DNA from: CAMAXB01 sp964476565 | GTDB lineage: Bacteria > Verrucomicrobiota > Verrucomicrobiia > Opitutales > Opitutaceae | Assembly: GCA_964476565.1 (NCBI GenBank) | Contig: CAYZBG010000013.1 | Span: forward strand, 1 to 64,000 | Direction: 5' to 3' | Length of the DNA stretch: 64,000 bases | In this document: piece by piece, positions 1 through 8,997 of the stretch | How the letters are laid out: the number at the start of each line of letters is the position of its first letter | Numbering within the stretch: the first letter of the stretch is position 1 | The notes under the pieces: model-generated | The model's input: only the letters and a program-made list of their open reading frames with translations | Told to the model about the DNA's origin: nothing | Database searches by the model: none | Position numbers and translations under genes: made by a program

Positions 1-2
1 GC

Positions 3-281
3 GACGGCTGCACGGGGTGGTTCGACGACTGGAAGGGCGTCAGCCTCTACCCCGCCGGCTTCCTCCACGACCTGAAGTATTGGGCGGGCTATCCCGGCGA
101 GGACGTTGAGCGCCTCGTGGCGGACGCCGAACTGATGATCGATGTGGCCCGCCTGCTGGGCTCCACCGCGATGGCGGAAACGATGTTTCACGGGGTGCGT
201 CTCGGCGGTACCGACAAACTGAATACTCCCTTCGCATGGGGCTTTGGTCGAAGGGGTCCGGAAACAGACCGGGAGAAGTAA
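3..281 (+). CDS. C-terminal part of an unidentified protein (5' end outside window)
   Basis: An open frame enters from the left edge, with its first whole codon at base 3, and ends at TAA 279-281, giving 92 residues. The peptide is rich in Trp, Gly and Asp. It carries a 'GFLHD' stretch near the start and ends 'FAWGFGR' plus a charged tail. The 'HD' after a hydrophobic turn loosely recalls DUF1353-type phage-related proteins, but I cannot assign it. It lies upstream of and in the same direction as the DUF4336 gene, 81 bases away. Coding status is supported by the uninterrupted frame and by G/C-rich third positions. Confidence 0.5.
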   Translation, partial: DGCTGWFDDWKGVSLYPAGFLHDLKYWAGYPGEDVERLVADAELMIDVARLLGSTAMAETMFHGVRLGGTDKLNTPFAWGFGRRGPETDREK

Positions 282-362
282 CCATCCCGACACGGCGCAT
301 CACGCCTCGCGCGGCTCCGCGGGAGGCTGATGGTGCCGCCCGGACTTCGCTCTAAACCTCCC

Positions 363-1055
363 ATGCCTACCCTGCATCAGCTCCACACGGATCTCTGGAT
401 CTGCCGCGTCCCGTACCGGGCCATGGGCATGCCCCTTGGACGGCAACTGGTCGTGGTGCGTCTGCCTACGGGCGGGCTTTGGGTGCATTCGCCGGTGCCG
501 ATGACACCTGAGCTGAGGCAGGAACTGGCCGCCCTCGGCGACGTCCGCCATGTGGTGGGGCCGAACCTCTGGCACGACGAATGTTTGCGCGAGTTTCAGG
601 CCGTGCATCCCCACGCGCGCTTTCATGCTGCTCCCGGACTCGCAGCCCAGAAGAAAGACGTACGCTTCGACGCCGAGTTGTCGGACACCCCTCATCCCGA
701 ATGGGCGGACGTTCTGGATCAACACCTCGTCAAGGGCATGCCGAAGATGAACGAAATCGTGTTCTTTCATCGCGCCTCGCGCAGCCTGATCCTCGCCGAC
801 CTTGCCTTCAACCTCGGCCCTGACGGCCCCTGGTGGTTCGCCCTCGCGATGCGTGCCTACGGGGCCTGGAACCGCTTTGGCCCCACCCCACTGGAGAAGG
901 GGATGATGCGAGATCGCTCTGCGGTCCGCGCCTCGATCGACCACATCCTGACCTGGGACTTCGACCGCATCCTCGTCGGCCACGGCCGCAACGTGGACAC
1001 CGACGCCAAAGCCACCTTCCGGGAGGCGTACGCGTTCCTAAAAACCACAGGGTGA
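363..1055 (+). CDS. DUF4336 domain protein (metallo-beta-lactamase-like fold)
   Basis: This is a 230-residue protein without signal peptide or membrane segments. The start at 363 (MPTLHQLHTDLW) is preferred over an in-frame ATG at 330 because DUF4336 proteins begin just before this 'L...LW' segment. Family features visible are 'LPTGGLWVHSPVPMT', the 'HVVGPNLWH' segment and a closing 'VGHGR', which correspond to the degenerate metal-site positions of beta-lactamase-like folds. The family's biochemical role is unknown; proteins of this type are predicted soluble hydrolase-like enzymes. The gene is convergent with the secreted-protein operon that ends at 1185, so it is probably a separate transcription unit. 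The family call is fairly secure and the function is not. Confidence 0.8.
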   Translation: MPTLHQLHTDLWICRVPYRAMGMPLGRQLVVVRLPTGGLWVHSPVPMTPELRQELAALGDVRHVVGPNLWHDECLREFQAVHPHARFHAAPGLAAQKKDVRFDAELSDTPHPEWADVLDQHLVKGMPKMNEIVFFHRASRSLILADLAFNLGPDGPWWFALAMRAYGAWNRFGPTPLEKGMMRDRSAVRASIDHILTWDFDRILVGHGRNVDTDAKATFREAYAFLKTTG

Positions 1056-1184
1056 TCCGCTCCCCAAAGGTACGGACTGGCCTTGCCAAAGCCCGGCCCG
1101 AAACCGGCATCGCCTGGCAATCGATGTTCCAGGTCGAGCGAACCGCTCAATCCGTGAGTAGCCAACCCGACGAACGGCCGCGCA

Positions 1185-2240
1185 TCAGGGCTGCGTGACC
1201 CGCAAGAACGAGGGCACGTTTCCGGCGAGATTCCGCTTGGGATCAAACTCCATATTCCGATCGAGCGGCGTCGGGTTCAGGTAATAGGTGAATTGCAGAT
1301 AGCCAGCGCGGGAGTTGATGACGTCGCAGCCGATATCGCCCATGATCTTCCCGTAGAGCGCGCTCTTCACCTCTCCCTTTTCGTCCAGCACGGTTCGCAC
1401 CCGGAAGAAATAGTTCTGCTTCTCGTCCTGGGCAGGATACAAGGGCTCGCCCCGTGCGGGCCGGCCCAATTGTTTCTCCAGCCGTGGCGCGTAACCGCGC
1501 TCGGGTGCATGGCGCGGCATCCGCAACTCACTACCTTCATGGAGCTCCAGGTTGATCGGGTAAGCCTGAATCCCATCACCCTCGTTGGAGAAGGTGAGTT
1601 CCAGACGATACTCGAACGCGTCCCTTACATTCTCCCTAGGCACGATCTCTTTGACCGCGAAAACCAAATCGGCGTTCACGCCTCCACCCCAAGGCGCCAC
1701 CCATTCCCCCTTCTCCAAATCGAATCCCACGGGCGTACCGCGCACCGGAAGTTCCAACAAGGCGGGCAATCGGCCCATCACCCGGGCGTACATCGGTATC
1801 GGCCTTAGAACCGGCTTAAGGACTACGTCGACCTGCGGATTCCACGGATGCCACCGGCCGTTCTGAACCTCCTTGAACCAGTAACGAGTCTCATGCGTCG
1901 AGTAGTAGCCAGGCACGCCGGAAACACTGTAGCCAAGATACTGCCGCGCACTCGGCGTCTCGAACACGGCAAGCCCTTTGCCGTCCGTACGAACCTTGAT
2001 GCGCTCGTAAACGTCTTCGCCGAACCCCTCCCCTGCCTTCCAGCGGAGGAAATTGCTAACCGTCAGGTCGATACCCGGAACCGGCTGCCCCGCGTCAGTA
2101 ATGACCCGAAACGTAATCTGTGCTGTATGGCGTTCACTCCCCGACGCCCCGAGCAAAACGAGGCTCATCAGAGCAGTCGCCATCAGAACGACCGCCCAAG
2201 AGCCGATCTTCGGTTTTACGTTACGCCCATACAGGTTCAC
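1185..2240 (-). CDS. exported protein with carboxypeptidase-regulatory-like domain (paralogue A)
   Basis: This 351-residue protein has an N-terminal hydrophobic segment (about residues 14-32, 'WAVVLMATALMSLVLLG') serving as signal peptide or anchor. A beta-sandwich domain of the carboxypeptidase-regulatory type follows ('TFRVITDAGQPVPGIDLTV', about residues 42-110). The C-terminal half shares several blocks with the gene just upstream at 2250-3212: 'PVGFDLEKGEWVAPWGGG', 'NYFFRVRTVLDEKGEV' and 'YYLNPTPLDRNMEFDP'. The two are clearly paralogues. It is the last of four genes in a minus-strand operon, only 9 bases after its paralogue. The function is unknown. A periplasmic or surface role as accessory or immunity partner of the large hydrolase protein is inference from position. 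Confidence 0.8.
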   Translation of the reverse strand: MNLYGRNVKPKIGSWAVVLMATALMSLVLLGASGSERHTAQITFRVITDAGQPVPGIDLTVSNFLRWKAGEGFGEDVYERIKVRTDGKGLAVFETPSARQYLGYSVSGVPGYYSTHETRYWFKEVQNGRWHPWNPQVDVVLKPVLRPIPMYARVMGRLPALLELPVRGTPVGFDLEKGEWVAPWGGGVNADLVFAVKEIVPRENVRDAFEYRLELTFSNEGDGIQAYPINLELHEGSELRMPRHAPERGYAPRLEKQLGRPARGEPLYPAQDEKQNYFFRVRTVLDEKGEVKSALYGKIMGDIGCDVINSRAGYLQFTYYLNPTPLDRNMEFDPKRNLAGNVPSFLRVTQP

Positions 2241-2249
2241 GATGAGATT

Positions 2250-3212
2250 CTAGCGGGGCGACGAGATCGTTTTCGCCGGGTCGAACTCCAAGTTGCGTGT
2301 CCAGTCGGGGTTCAAAGCATACGTGAAGCTTACGTTCCGGCCAATCTCCTGATTCCCAGCGACTGGGATAAAGTCGCCGCTCACGACGCCGTACATTGCA
2401 CGCACAACGTTACCGTTCTCGTCCACCTCGCTTCGCACCCGAAAAAGGTAATTGGTTTCGCCACCCAAATCGATCGTTGTACCTTTCCCTCCTTCGCTAA
2501 GGCTCCACTTCAACGACCAAGTCCGCGAGGCTTCGTAGCCGAGAATGGGTGCTTCGTACGGCCACTTCAAAGCGGGGCCGATGTTCGTAGGGTGCTTGAA
2601 GAGGATGATTCCGTCATGCGAGCCGCTAAAGCGCAGTACAAACGTCTGATCGTAGTCTCTCCTCGCGGTGAAACGCCCCTTGAGCTCAAAAATGAAGTCG
2701 CTCATCCTACCTTTACCATGCGGTGACACCCAATCGCCGACCTCCAGATCGAAGCCTATCGGGCCGTCGGTCTTGGGTAACGGCTGGCGATCAATATCGC
2801 GAGAAATACCGACGATGGGGTTTCGAATCGGCCGAAGCTCAATGTCGATTTTCTGAACGCCGGTCGCGTACTGCTTCAGCCCAGCCTCGCTGTTGATCGC
2901 ACGGCGCGGCCCCTGGGTGCGGTAAAAGCCGGCTTTCGTCGCTGAGAGCATGTAGTCTTGCTGAGCGACTCCTGACAATGTCACAAGACCTTGCTTGTCC
3001 GTCTGGCCCGTTGCTTCCTGATTCTTATCACCCGGCCGATAACGCGGCAGCGTAAGGTAGACCAATGCACCTTCGATCGGAAGACCATCCGGATCAAGCA
3101 CACGCGCCGTGACCGTGATCGACACAGCTGGAGGCGTGAGCACCTGCGCAGCACTCCGAGCGGAGAAAGAAAGGGACGTCAGGCAAAGCGCGGAAACAAG
3201 TAGCATTCTCAT
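2250..3212 (-). CDS. exported protein with carboxypeptidase-regulatory-like domain (paralogue B)
   Basis: This 320-residue protein has a clear signal peptide (MRMLLVSALCLTSLSFSARSAAQ, cleavage about residue 23). A carboxypeptidase-regulatory-like beta-sandwich follows ('TARVLDPDGLPIEGALVYL', about 34-105), then the same C-terminal module as its neighbour at 1185-2240, including 'IGFDLEVGDWVSPHGKG', 'NYLFRVRSEVDENGNV' and 'YALNPDWTRNLEFDP'. Its ATG overlaps the TAA of the upstream hydrolase gene by one base (TAATG), so translation is probably coupled. Sampled base composition is lower in G+C than elsewhere in the window: 31 of 60 bases at 2581-2640. It is not recognised beyond the domain. Pairing with the hydrolase gene suggests a partner or immunity role, which is inference only. 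Confidence 0.82.
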   Translation of the reverse strand: MRMLLVSALCLTSLSFSARSAAQVLTPPAVSITVTARVLDPDGLPIEGALVYLTLPRYRPGDKNQEATGQTDKQGLVTLSGVAQQDYMLSATKAGFYRTQGPRRAINSEAGLKQYATGVQKIDIELRPIRNPIVGISRDIDRQPLPKTDGPIGFDLEVGDWVSPHGKGRMSDFIFELKGRFTARRDYDQTFVLRFSGSHDGIILFKHPTNIGPALKWPYEAPILGYEASRTWSLKWSLSEGGKGTTIDLGGETNYLFRVRSEVDENGNVVRAMYGVVSGDFIPVAGNQEIGRNVSFTYALNPDWTRNLEFDPAKTISSPR

Positions 3213-6200
3213 TAGAGTCCTCCGTCGGTTTTAATTCGGTCGTAAAGCTTGTAGTGGAAAATATAGCTCACATCGAGGCAGTCGCTGTGCCTCCAGTCAG
3301 TGTCTTCTCCTCGCGAAGCAGGCCAGCCGTTCTTAAAACTATTTGTATTCAAATTAGCGTTACCACCCATTCCGGGCACGGTGAATCCGCTCGCTGGATT
3401 ACTTCCCTGAGGAAAGGACAATGCAGGAATGGCCTCGCCAAGGCACTTAGCGACGGTAACAAGCTTACGCGCTTCATGGTCGGCATCGGCGTCGCCAATT
3501 GGTGCATGCAAACGCCACCCTTGGTAGCCAGGATAAAAGATACCGTCCTCTGTAGACTGAAACTCTCGAAAGAACGGCACATCGGGCAAATCGGTCGTCG
3601 GCACTCCAGGCCATAATGACCGTGGTTGGCCAGCAACACCGGCCATATTGGCGATCTCATCGCTGCGCCGCCTTACGAAGAGCGTGTCTGAGGTTGGCGG
3701 GGAGGTAGCCGGCACAAACCATTCCTGATTGTAGCCCCAGCCACCATGATTGGAGCGGAAGAAAATCGACGAAACGCCGTTACCGCCTTTGATTTTCTCT
3801 TGAGCAACCCACGAACGTAGCCCGCCGTGTACAGCCGGCTCCCAGATCGGCATGCTGTCATCCAACGGATTGGCGAGGACCTCCTCGCCTGAGGAATAGA
3901 AGTTCGTGCCGACCTCAAGGCTAGCGAATACATTCTGCCAGGTCAGCCCGGCGCGAGCATCCGAGGTACCAGAAAAAAGACTGTGCCAGTTGCTAGCCCA
4001 TAGGCGCTCCTCAGCGTCATAAGTGGTCCACTGGGCGTGGCGCATGTAGCTCTTACTTGTACTAGTGATATCGCTGATCGAAGTCGCCTCCATCGGCAGG
4101 GCAGCATCAACAGCAAAATAACTAACAACTGTTTCAGGCTTGGGCGCGAGTATCAGACGCGTGCCGTTACTAGCGTCACGCATGCGGGTTAGGGCAACCT
4201 TGGTCACCACGTTACCTAGGCTGTGTGCCATGATTACAGTATGACCCTCAAGAGTACTGAGGAAGTCGCGGAAGCGCGGGCCCTGCTGCCAGGCGTGGCC
4301 AACATTTCGATGGTAGTCAGGAGTGACCGAGGCCGGGGCGATACCCTCGCCTTGGCCGTCGTCGCCACGCCAAAGCACAGCGTAGAACCTCGCCCTGGAA
4401 CCGGACCAAAAAAATCGCTTGAAGGCAGTACCTGCCGCACCACGCGCGCCTTGACCATTCACGTTGTAACCGTGGACGAAAACGATGTTCTTGCGGCCGT
4501 TTAAGGTGGCAAAAGGATCGTTAGGAGCTGGCGTGGGCGTTGTGGAGCCATAGCCGGGGCCTTCGTTGTCTGCCGCGATCGCTGTCCCGTAAGCGAACGA
4601 GCGGAGATTCACGTAGTGATACATGCTTTCTACGGGATCGATCTTAAGTGGGAGCTTTAGCTCAACCAAAACCTCGACCCCTCTCCGAACTTGTAATATC
4701 AATGGTTTGTTGGTGGCTTTCCTGGCTTCAACGAGCAACACCCCCGCTGCGCCCCCCTTAACTCGGTCAAAGAAAGCCGGCGATACGGTGGAGATGTCCA
4801 CGCCGTCAGTCGTGATTCTAGTAACAATAGCTTCCCCTGCTGCCTGATTAAGCTCGGGGCCGAAGCCAACGGTGATCTCTGAAGGTGCACCTCGCAGGTA
4901 GTCGAAAGCCTGAGTGCGCGTGTAGCTCGTAAAGCCTGCGCCAAGGGCGGAATCGTCCTGCCTCAAGCAATACGATATGCCATTGGAGCCCGGGGGAAGG
5001 GCATCTAGCAGTTGCTTGATATCGAGGATAACCGGGAAAAAATCCTCAAGATCGCGGATGCCATCGACCGTTGTATCGGATGAGTCGCGAGCCCCATCTC
5101 CATCTGGAAGCGGGATGTCATCGGCGGCAGCACGCTTTTCGTCCCCATCATCATCATCGTCATTAACCCAGAAACGGAATGGCATGGCGGGGGTGGTAAG
5201 GTCGGACTTGTCGCCATCGGATGGCAATGAGATAATGCCATCGCGGTTGAGGTCCACGGCCAGGGAGGGCCAGATGGGGCGCATGATGAAGGCGCGGGAG
5301 CCTTTGGTGCCGCCGATCGCATACTCCGCGCCGATGATCTCGCCCTTGTCGTTGATGTCGGAGAAGTAATCCAAGCGGACGTTCTCGAGGTTGATGACCT
5401 TTCCGGTCAGGTCATGGGGTCTTCCGTTCAGCCACAGTTTTCCCCCGGATCGGGTCCGTCCTACTACGTGGCCCCATCGGTTGATGGCCCACGCCCAGCC
5501 GTATTCACCGCCGAAGAGGGACCGGTCGGTGTCGAGGATGGCAATCCGGCCAACGCCACCGTTTTCCCAAAAGGCCGGGTACATCCCCGGGGCATAACCG
5601 AAACCCGCCGGCACTGAGCTGGAGCCCACGATCTGGCCATGGGTGTTCATGTTGTAGACCTCCTCGTACGCCCCGAAACCAGGTAGCCACCGCGGCTCGT
5701 TTCCAGGCTTCAGATAGAGCCCGCGCCACCACTCGCGCGGGATCTGATAAGCCGACCCTGCCACTTCATCGCGCTCATTCAAGGTCACGAAATCTGCACC
5801 AAAACCGGAGTCGGCCGGGGCAGGAAGGTCACGGCGGGACGTTCCCCGCTGGAGGAAATGTTGCCCCCAATAATCTTGGTCGGTCAGTCGGGAGAGGTTC
5901 AGCGCAACCCCGAGCAGTCCGCCCTCGTTGTCCACACTGGTCAGGCGTGTATCAGTGAAGCGCGTTTCGGTCGGAGGCAGGCCGTCCCGAAGCTGCAGAA
6001 GCAGCCCATCAGTGCCAACGGCAGCGTTCAGCGCCAGCCGGCCGCTGTTGTCGAGTTGTCGGCCCGAGTTGTAGTGAAAGCGGTAGATACCCAGGTCCGT
6101 GACGACACCGTCCGACGACACGTGCTTCATTTGGGAGAGGTCGTTGCCCAACACGTCTCCGCGATCGTTGAGGCTTCGGGCAGTCCCATAGTAGCCGTAC

Positions 6201-6421
6201 CGTGCGGGGACCGTGATGGGCAGCGGCGTCACCACCCAAAGCGCTGACGCCAAATCCGGCGCACGTGGCTCCTGCGTGGCCAGCCGGTCCGCCACCGGGA
6301 CGGAGAGCAGAATCTGCCGCGAGGGTGAGCCGCTGGACACCGCCAGGGTACCCTCGCCCGCCGTGTTCACGGCCAGCAGACTGGCGGCGGTAACCCAACC
6401 GAGGTGAAACGTAGCTTTCAT
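3212..6421 (-). CDS. secreted HAF-repeat / calcium-binding protein with C-terminal alpha/beta hydrolase
   Basis: A start at 6421 (MKATFHLGWV...) gives 1069 residues. It is chosen because it has a signal peptide and overlaps the upstream stop as ATGA; a longer frame to 6535 lies inside the upstream gene. Residues about 80-365 hold repeated motifs of the HAF type, such as 'LNDRGDVLG', 'MNTHGQIVG', 'INRWGHVVG' and 'INDKGEIIG'. Residues about 390-445 are Asp-rich calcium-loop sequence ('DLNRDGIIS', 'NDDDDDGDE'). From about residue 635 comes an alpha/beta hydrolase core: 'IVFVHGYN' is the oxyanion strand, and 'MAHSLGN' near residue 730 is the nucleophile elbow with Ser in place of the usual GxSxG flank. 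The C-terminal end ('RHSDCLDVSYIFHYKLYD') fits this hydrolase class. The N-terminal half is G+C-rich whereas the C-terminal half is much lower. Substrate is unknown; lipase or esterase activity on a surface target is plausible. Confidence 0.85.
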   Translation of the reverse strand: MKATFHLGWVTAASLLAVNTAGEGTLAVSSGSPSRQILLSVPVADRLATQEPRAPDLASALWVVTPLPITVPARYGYYGTARSLNDRGDVLGNDLSQMKHVSSDGVVTDLGIYRFHYNSGRQLDNSGRLALNAAVGTDGLLLQLRDGLPPTETRFTDTRLTSVDNEGGLLGVALNLSRLTDQDYWGQHFLQRGTSRRDLPAPADSGFGADFVTLNERDEVAGSAYQIPREWWRGLYLKPGNEPRWLPGFGAYEEVYNMNTHGQIVGSSSVPAGFGYAPGMYPAFWENGGVGRIAILDTDRSLFGGEYGWAWAINRWGHVVGRTRSGGKLWLNGRPHDLTGKVINLENVRLDYFSDINDKGEIIGAEYAIGGTKGSRAFIMRPIWPSLAVDLNRDGIISLPSDGDKSDLTTPAMPFRFWVNDDDDDGDEKRAAADDIPLPDGDGARDSSDTTVDGIRDLEDFFPVILDIKQLLDALPPGSNGISYCLRQDDSALGAGFTSYTRTQAFDYLRGAPSEITVGFGPELNQAAGEAIVTRITTDGVDISTVSPAFFDRVKGGAAGVLLVEARKATNKPLILQVRRGVEVLVELKLPLKIDPVESMYHYVNLRSFAYGTAIAADNEGPGYGSTTPTPAPNDPFATLNGRKNIVFVHGYNVNGQGARGAAGTAFKRFFWSGSRARFYAVLWRGDDGQGEGIAPASVTPDYHRNVGHAWQQGPRFRDFLSTLEGHTVIMAHSLGNVVTKVALTRMRDASNGTRLILAPKPETVVSYFAVDAALPMEATSISDITSTSKSYMRHAQWTTYDAEERLWASNWHSLFSGTSDARAGLTWQNVFASLEVGTNFYSSGEEVLANPLDDSMPIWEPAVHGGLRSWVAQEKIKGGNGVSSIFFRSNHGGWGYNQEWFVPATSPPTSDTLFVRRRSDEIANMAGVAGQPRSLWPGVPTTDLPDVPFFREFQSTEDGIFYPGYQGWRLHAPIGDADADHEARKLVTVAKCLGEAIPALSFPQGSNPASGFTVPGMGGNANLNTNSFKNGWPASRGEDTDWRHSDCLDVSYIFHYKLYDRIKTDGGL

Positions 6422-8742
6422 GGATTCGTCTCCGTGGCGCGACGGCGCAGAAATACGGTGACCAGCCCCTGCCCGTCGCTTCGGAGCTCGATGTCTTGAT
6501 GCGTGATCGTGCTGTCGGGGTTGGTCGCAAGGCACGCGGTGCCCGAGCCAAGGGCGAAGCGGACCGGTACGTTCGGCCAGGGCGAGCCATCGGGTCGCGT
6601 GACCTTGATGACTAGGCGTCCATCGGGATCACCGGGCTCGGAGACGACGGTAAGCGCCGGGGACCGGCCGTCGAAGAAGTCATGGGGATCGGTACCGCTC
6701 TGCAGTTCTTCAATCTGCGTCCGGCCATCTTCGTCGTCATCGGTTGGATACGTGAAGCTCAGCGGATCGAGGCCCAGCCGATGTTCCGTGGCGTCGGACA
6801 GACCGTCGCCATCGGAGTCGACGACTCGCGGGTCGGTCCACAACACAAACTCGTGAATGTTCGTGAGCCCGTCACCGTCCGGATCGCCGTTGCGATCGTC
6901 GAGGGCGGGATCGAGGTGGTAGGCACGCTCCCAGCCGTCCTCCATGCCATCGCGGTCAAGGTCGGTGAAGCTCCGATTCTCCAGGGCGATAAATACGTGA
7001 TCGAATTCGATCGCCGCCTCGGCAGAGCTACGGACGCGAAGCTGCTGCGCGTCGGGACCGGTGGTTGCGATCGCCTTGATGTCGGCCACCACCGCCATCC
7101 CATCGACATGCAGGTCCCAACGTCCCCGCGCCGCGTCAAAGCGAAACGCGAGTTCCAGCCAATCTTCAGCGAGACCCGTCGGGGCCAGCGCAACCGGCGA
7201 AGGCTGATCAATTCGTCGCCATACCCCGGCTTCGCCCGGCGTTTCGGAGTCGGCAAAGACGAACCATTCCCCCTGTCCGGCAATCGCCGATTGAACCAGG
7301 GCGAGGCGAGCGCCGGCGAACTCAAAGACCACCCCGGCTTCGGGCGTCGCGGCAGCGAACGGGCGCACCATCACGCCGGCAAAACGGATCGGTACCGTCT
7401 CGCCGGCGGCAAAGTACACGCCAGCAGTGGAGAGCGCAGCATCGGCCGGCAAACGCACCACGGCTCCTCCGCCGGACGAGGTGCCAAGGTCACCGGCGCC
7501 TTCCCAGCCGCGCTGGCCATGGATCGGCCCCGGGCTAAACCCTTCAGCAACCTCGAAGCTTGCCTCGAAAGGCAGCGCATCGGCCAGGCGTACGTCGACC
7601 CCAGCGGATACCACCGGCGGCCCTGATGACATCGGCGCCACGGCCTGCAGACGACGGACGCCATAGCCTGCGGGCAGCCAGCGGATGAGTCCGGGATTCA
7701 CGGCGGTGCTGCCCAAGCTTTGACCGTCGACCCACAGCTCCAGACCGAGGGGAGCAGGCCCGCCGGTGTTCTCCACGCGAACGTCCTGCTCCACACCCGT
7801 CGGCAGCACAGTCGCGTGCACCGGTGAGAGAATCGCCGGGACCGGGACCGGACGGGTCCGGCCCACGACTGTGAGCCGACTGCCGGAGTTGAGCGTCAGG
7901 CTGTCGCTGCGGACACCACCGGTCAGCGTGGCCGGGCCATTTACCACCACGGCGCCGGCGGGAGCAGTGACGTAGCCGGCGAAACGAGCCGGGCTGTTGA
8001 GCGTAAGTCCGCCCGAGGCGATGCTGCATTCAAGCCAGTCCGGGTTGCTTGCGTTGCCCATGGGCGCGTTGAGTGAGACGGCGTTGGCCACCACGATCTC
8101 GACGGGACCGACGACGCGGAGCTCGCTGCCGCTGTTCAGCGTCAACCGTTGGAGGTGGTACACGCTGCGATGGGCGGAACCCGCTTGCCCGAGGACGAAC
8201 GCACTACCGCGGTTGGCGGTGAACGCACCGTACGTACCCGGCGGGATGATACGAGCACCCACGTCGCTGTTGAGCGTCAGATTGCGCAGTTGGGTAAAGT
8301 CGCCGATCTCCTGACTGGGCGTGTTGATGGCGACGTCCTTCGTGCCAGCCGGTGGAGGCGGCGCGGACAACGAGGGCATCGCAACGCCAACGTCGCGTAT
8401 CACGAGGCGGCCGACCGACGCACCGCTGTTAAGGGTGACTTTCCAACCGGTTGGGGTGGCCAGGCCGGTCCCTTCAACGGTCGTCCCGATTCGGCCAGTG
8501 CCGTTGAGAATGACCAGCGGCGTCCCGGGGACGAACAGGTCCTGCGTGATGACCCCACCGCTATTGAGCGTGATGGGGTCTGGGCTCAGCACGCGGAGGG
8601 AGCCGTCGAGGGTGCCGTTCAAGACCGGCCGGCGGCGTACCAACGCGGCGTCACTGTCTTGTGCGAACAGCGTCACGCCAAGGCCCGTGAAAGCGAGGGC
8701 GAGGAGAACGTTCCGGACGACTCCGGAGACCGAGGAATGCAT
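6418..8742 (-). CDS. secreted repetitive surface protein with 'LNSG' repeats and thrombospondin-3-like calcium repeats
   Basis: This 774-residue protein has a signal peptide (about residues 1-27, ending 'LFAQ'). Residues about 45-290 contain at least five 'TLNSG' turns ('ITLNSGG', 'VTLNSGA', 'LTLNSD', 'LTLNSGS'), a regular beta-strand repeat like that of polymer-forming or adhesin-type passenger domains. A jelly-roll-like region follows (about 385-595). Then come calcium-binding EF-like or thrombospondin-3-type repeats ('DLDRDGMEDGWE', 'NGDPDGDGLTN', 'DSDGDGLSD') at about 605-680, and an Ig-like domain at the C-terminus. It is the first gene of the four-gene operon, and its stop overlaps the next start by 4 bases (ATGA). 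The likely role is a surface-displayed or secreted carrier. It is not recognised as a named family. Confidence 0.83.
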   Translation of the reverse strand: MHSSVSGVVRNVLLALAFTGLGVTLFAQDSDAALVRRRPVLNGTLDGSLRVLSPDPITLNSGGVITQDLFVPGTPLVILNGTGRIGTTVEGTGLATPTGWKVTLNSGASVGRLVIRDVGVAMPSLSAPPPPAGTKDVAINTPSQEIGDFTQLRNLTLNSDVGARIIPPGTYGAFTANRGSAFVLGQAGSAHRSVYHLQRLTLNSGSELRVVGPVEIVVANAVSLNAPMGNASNPDWLECSIASGGLTLNSPARFAGYVTAPAGAVVVNGPATLTGGVRSDSLTLNSGSRLTVVGRTRPVPVPAILSPVHATVLPTGVEQDVRVENTGGPAPLGLELWVDGQSLGSTAVNPGLIRWLPAGYGVRRLQAVAPMSSGPPVVSAGVDVRLADALPFEASFEVAEGFSPGPIHGQRGWEGAGDLGTSSGGGAVVRLPADAALSTAGVYFAAGETVPIRFAGVMVRPFAAATPEAGVVFEFAGARLALVQSAIAGQGEWFVFADSETPGEAGVWRRIDQPSPVALAPTGLAEDWLELAFRFDAARGRWDLHVDGMAVVADIKAIATTGPDAQQLRVRSSAEAAIEFDHVFIALENRSFTDLDRDGMEDGWERAYHLDPALDDRNGDPDGDGLTNIHEFVLWTDPRVVDSDGDGLSDATEHRLGLDPLSFTYPTDDDEDGRTQIEELQSGTDPHDFFDGRSPALTVVSEPGDPDGRLVIKVTRPDGSPWPNVPVRFALGSGTACLATNPDSTITHQDIELRSDGQGLVTVFLRRRATETNP

Positions 8743-8822
8743 AGGGGAAGGGAGCGAACGAGGCGGCGGGAAGCCCGCAGCGACGGCTCGCGACCAGAGC
8801 GAACGGCCTCTTGTCGGTCAAG

Positions 8823-8847
8823 TTATTTGCATATTATTTGCTATAAT
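8823..8847 (+). promoter_or_regulatory. direct-repeat element followed by a TATAAT box
   Basis: In an otherwise G+C-rich region, TTATTTGC occurs twice in tandem (8823-8830 and 8834-8841), repeating every 11 bases, about one helical turn. It is followed at once by a perfect TATAAT (8842-8847). Read rightward this would be a -10 box for the small gene at 8998, with a leader of about 145 bases. The element also lies 80 bases upstream of the leftward operon starting at 8742 and could serve it instead. A good -35 box is not visible at 17 bases, so an activator bound to the repeats is possible. That last point is inference. Confidence 0.45.
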
Positions 8848-8997
8848 CTCCTACTTTCGCGTTTCCCCGCGTGGTACCTCGGCCTCGGTTTTGCACTCAC
8901 GGCTGGAGATCGGTGGCGGCGCCAAGGGCGCAATGAGCGGCCATGCCCCAGGCGTTTCCCGCTTGGCAGGCCTCGGCGCGCCCTGCACTCCTTGCCG

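Noticed and set aside
1056..1184. Possible terminator between the DUF4336 gene and the convergent operon
   Set aside because: Only short, poorly paired repeats were found and no T tract on either strand.
8149..8997. Long N-terminal extension of the 82-aa gene
   Set aside because: It is antisense to the surface-protein gene and crosses the promoter region; only the last 82 residues look like protein.
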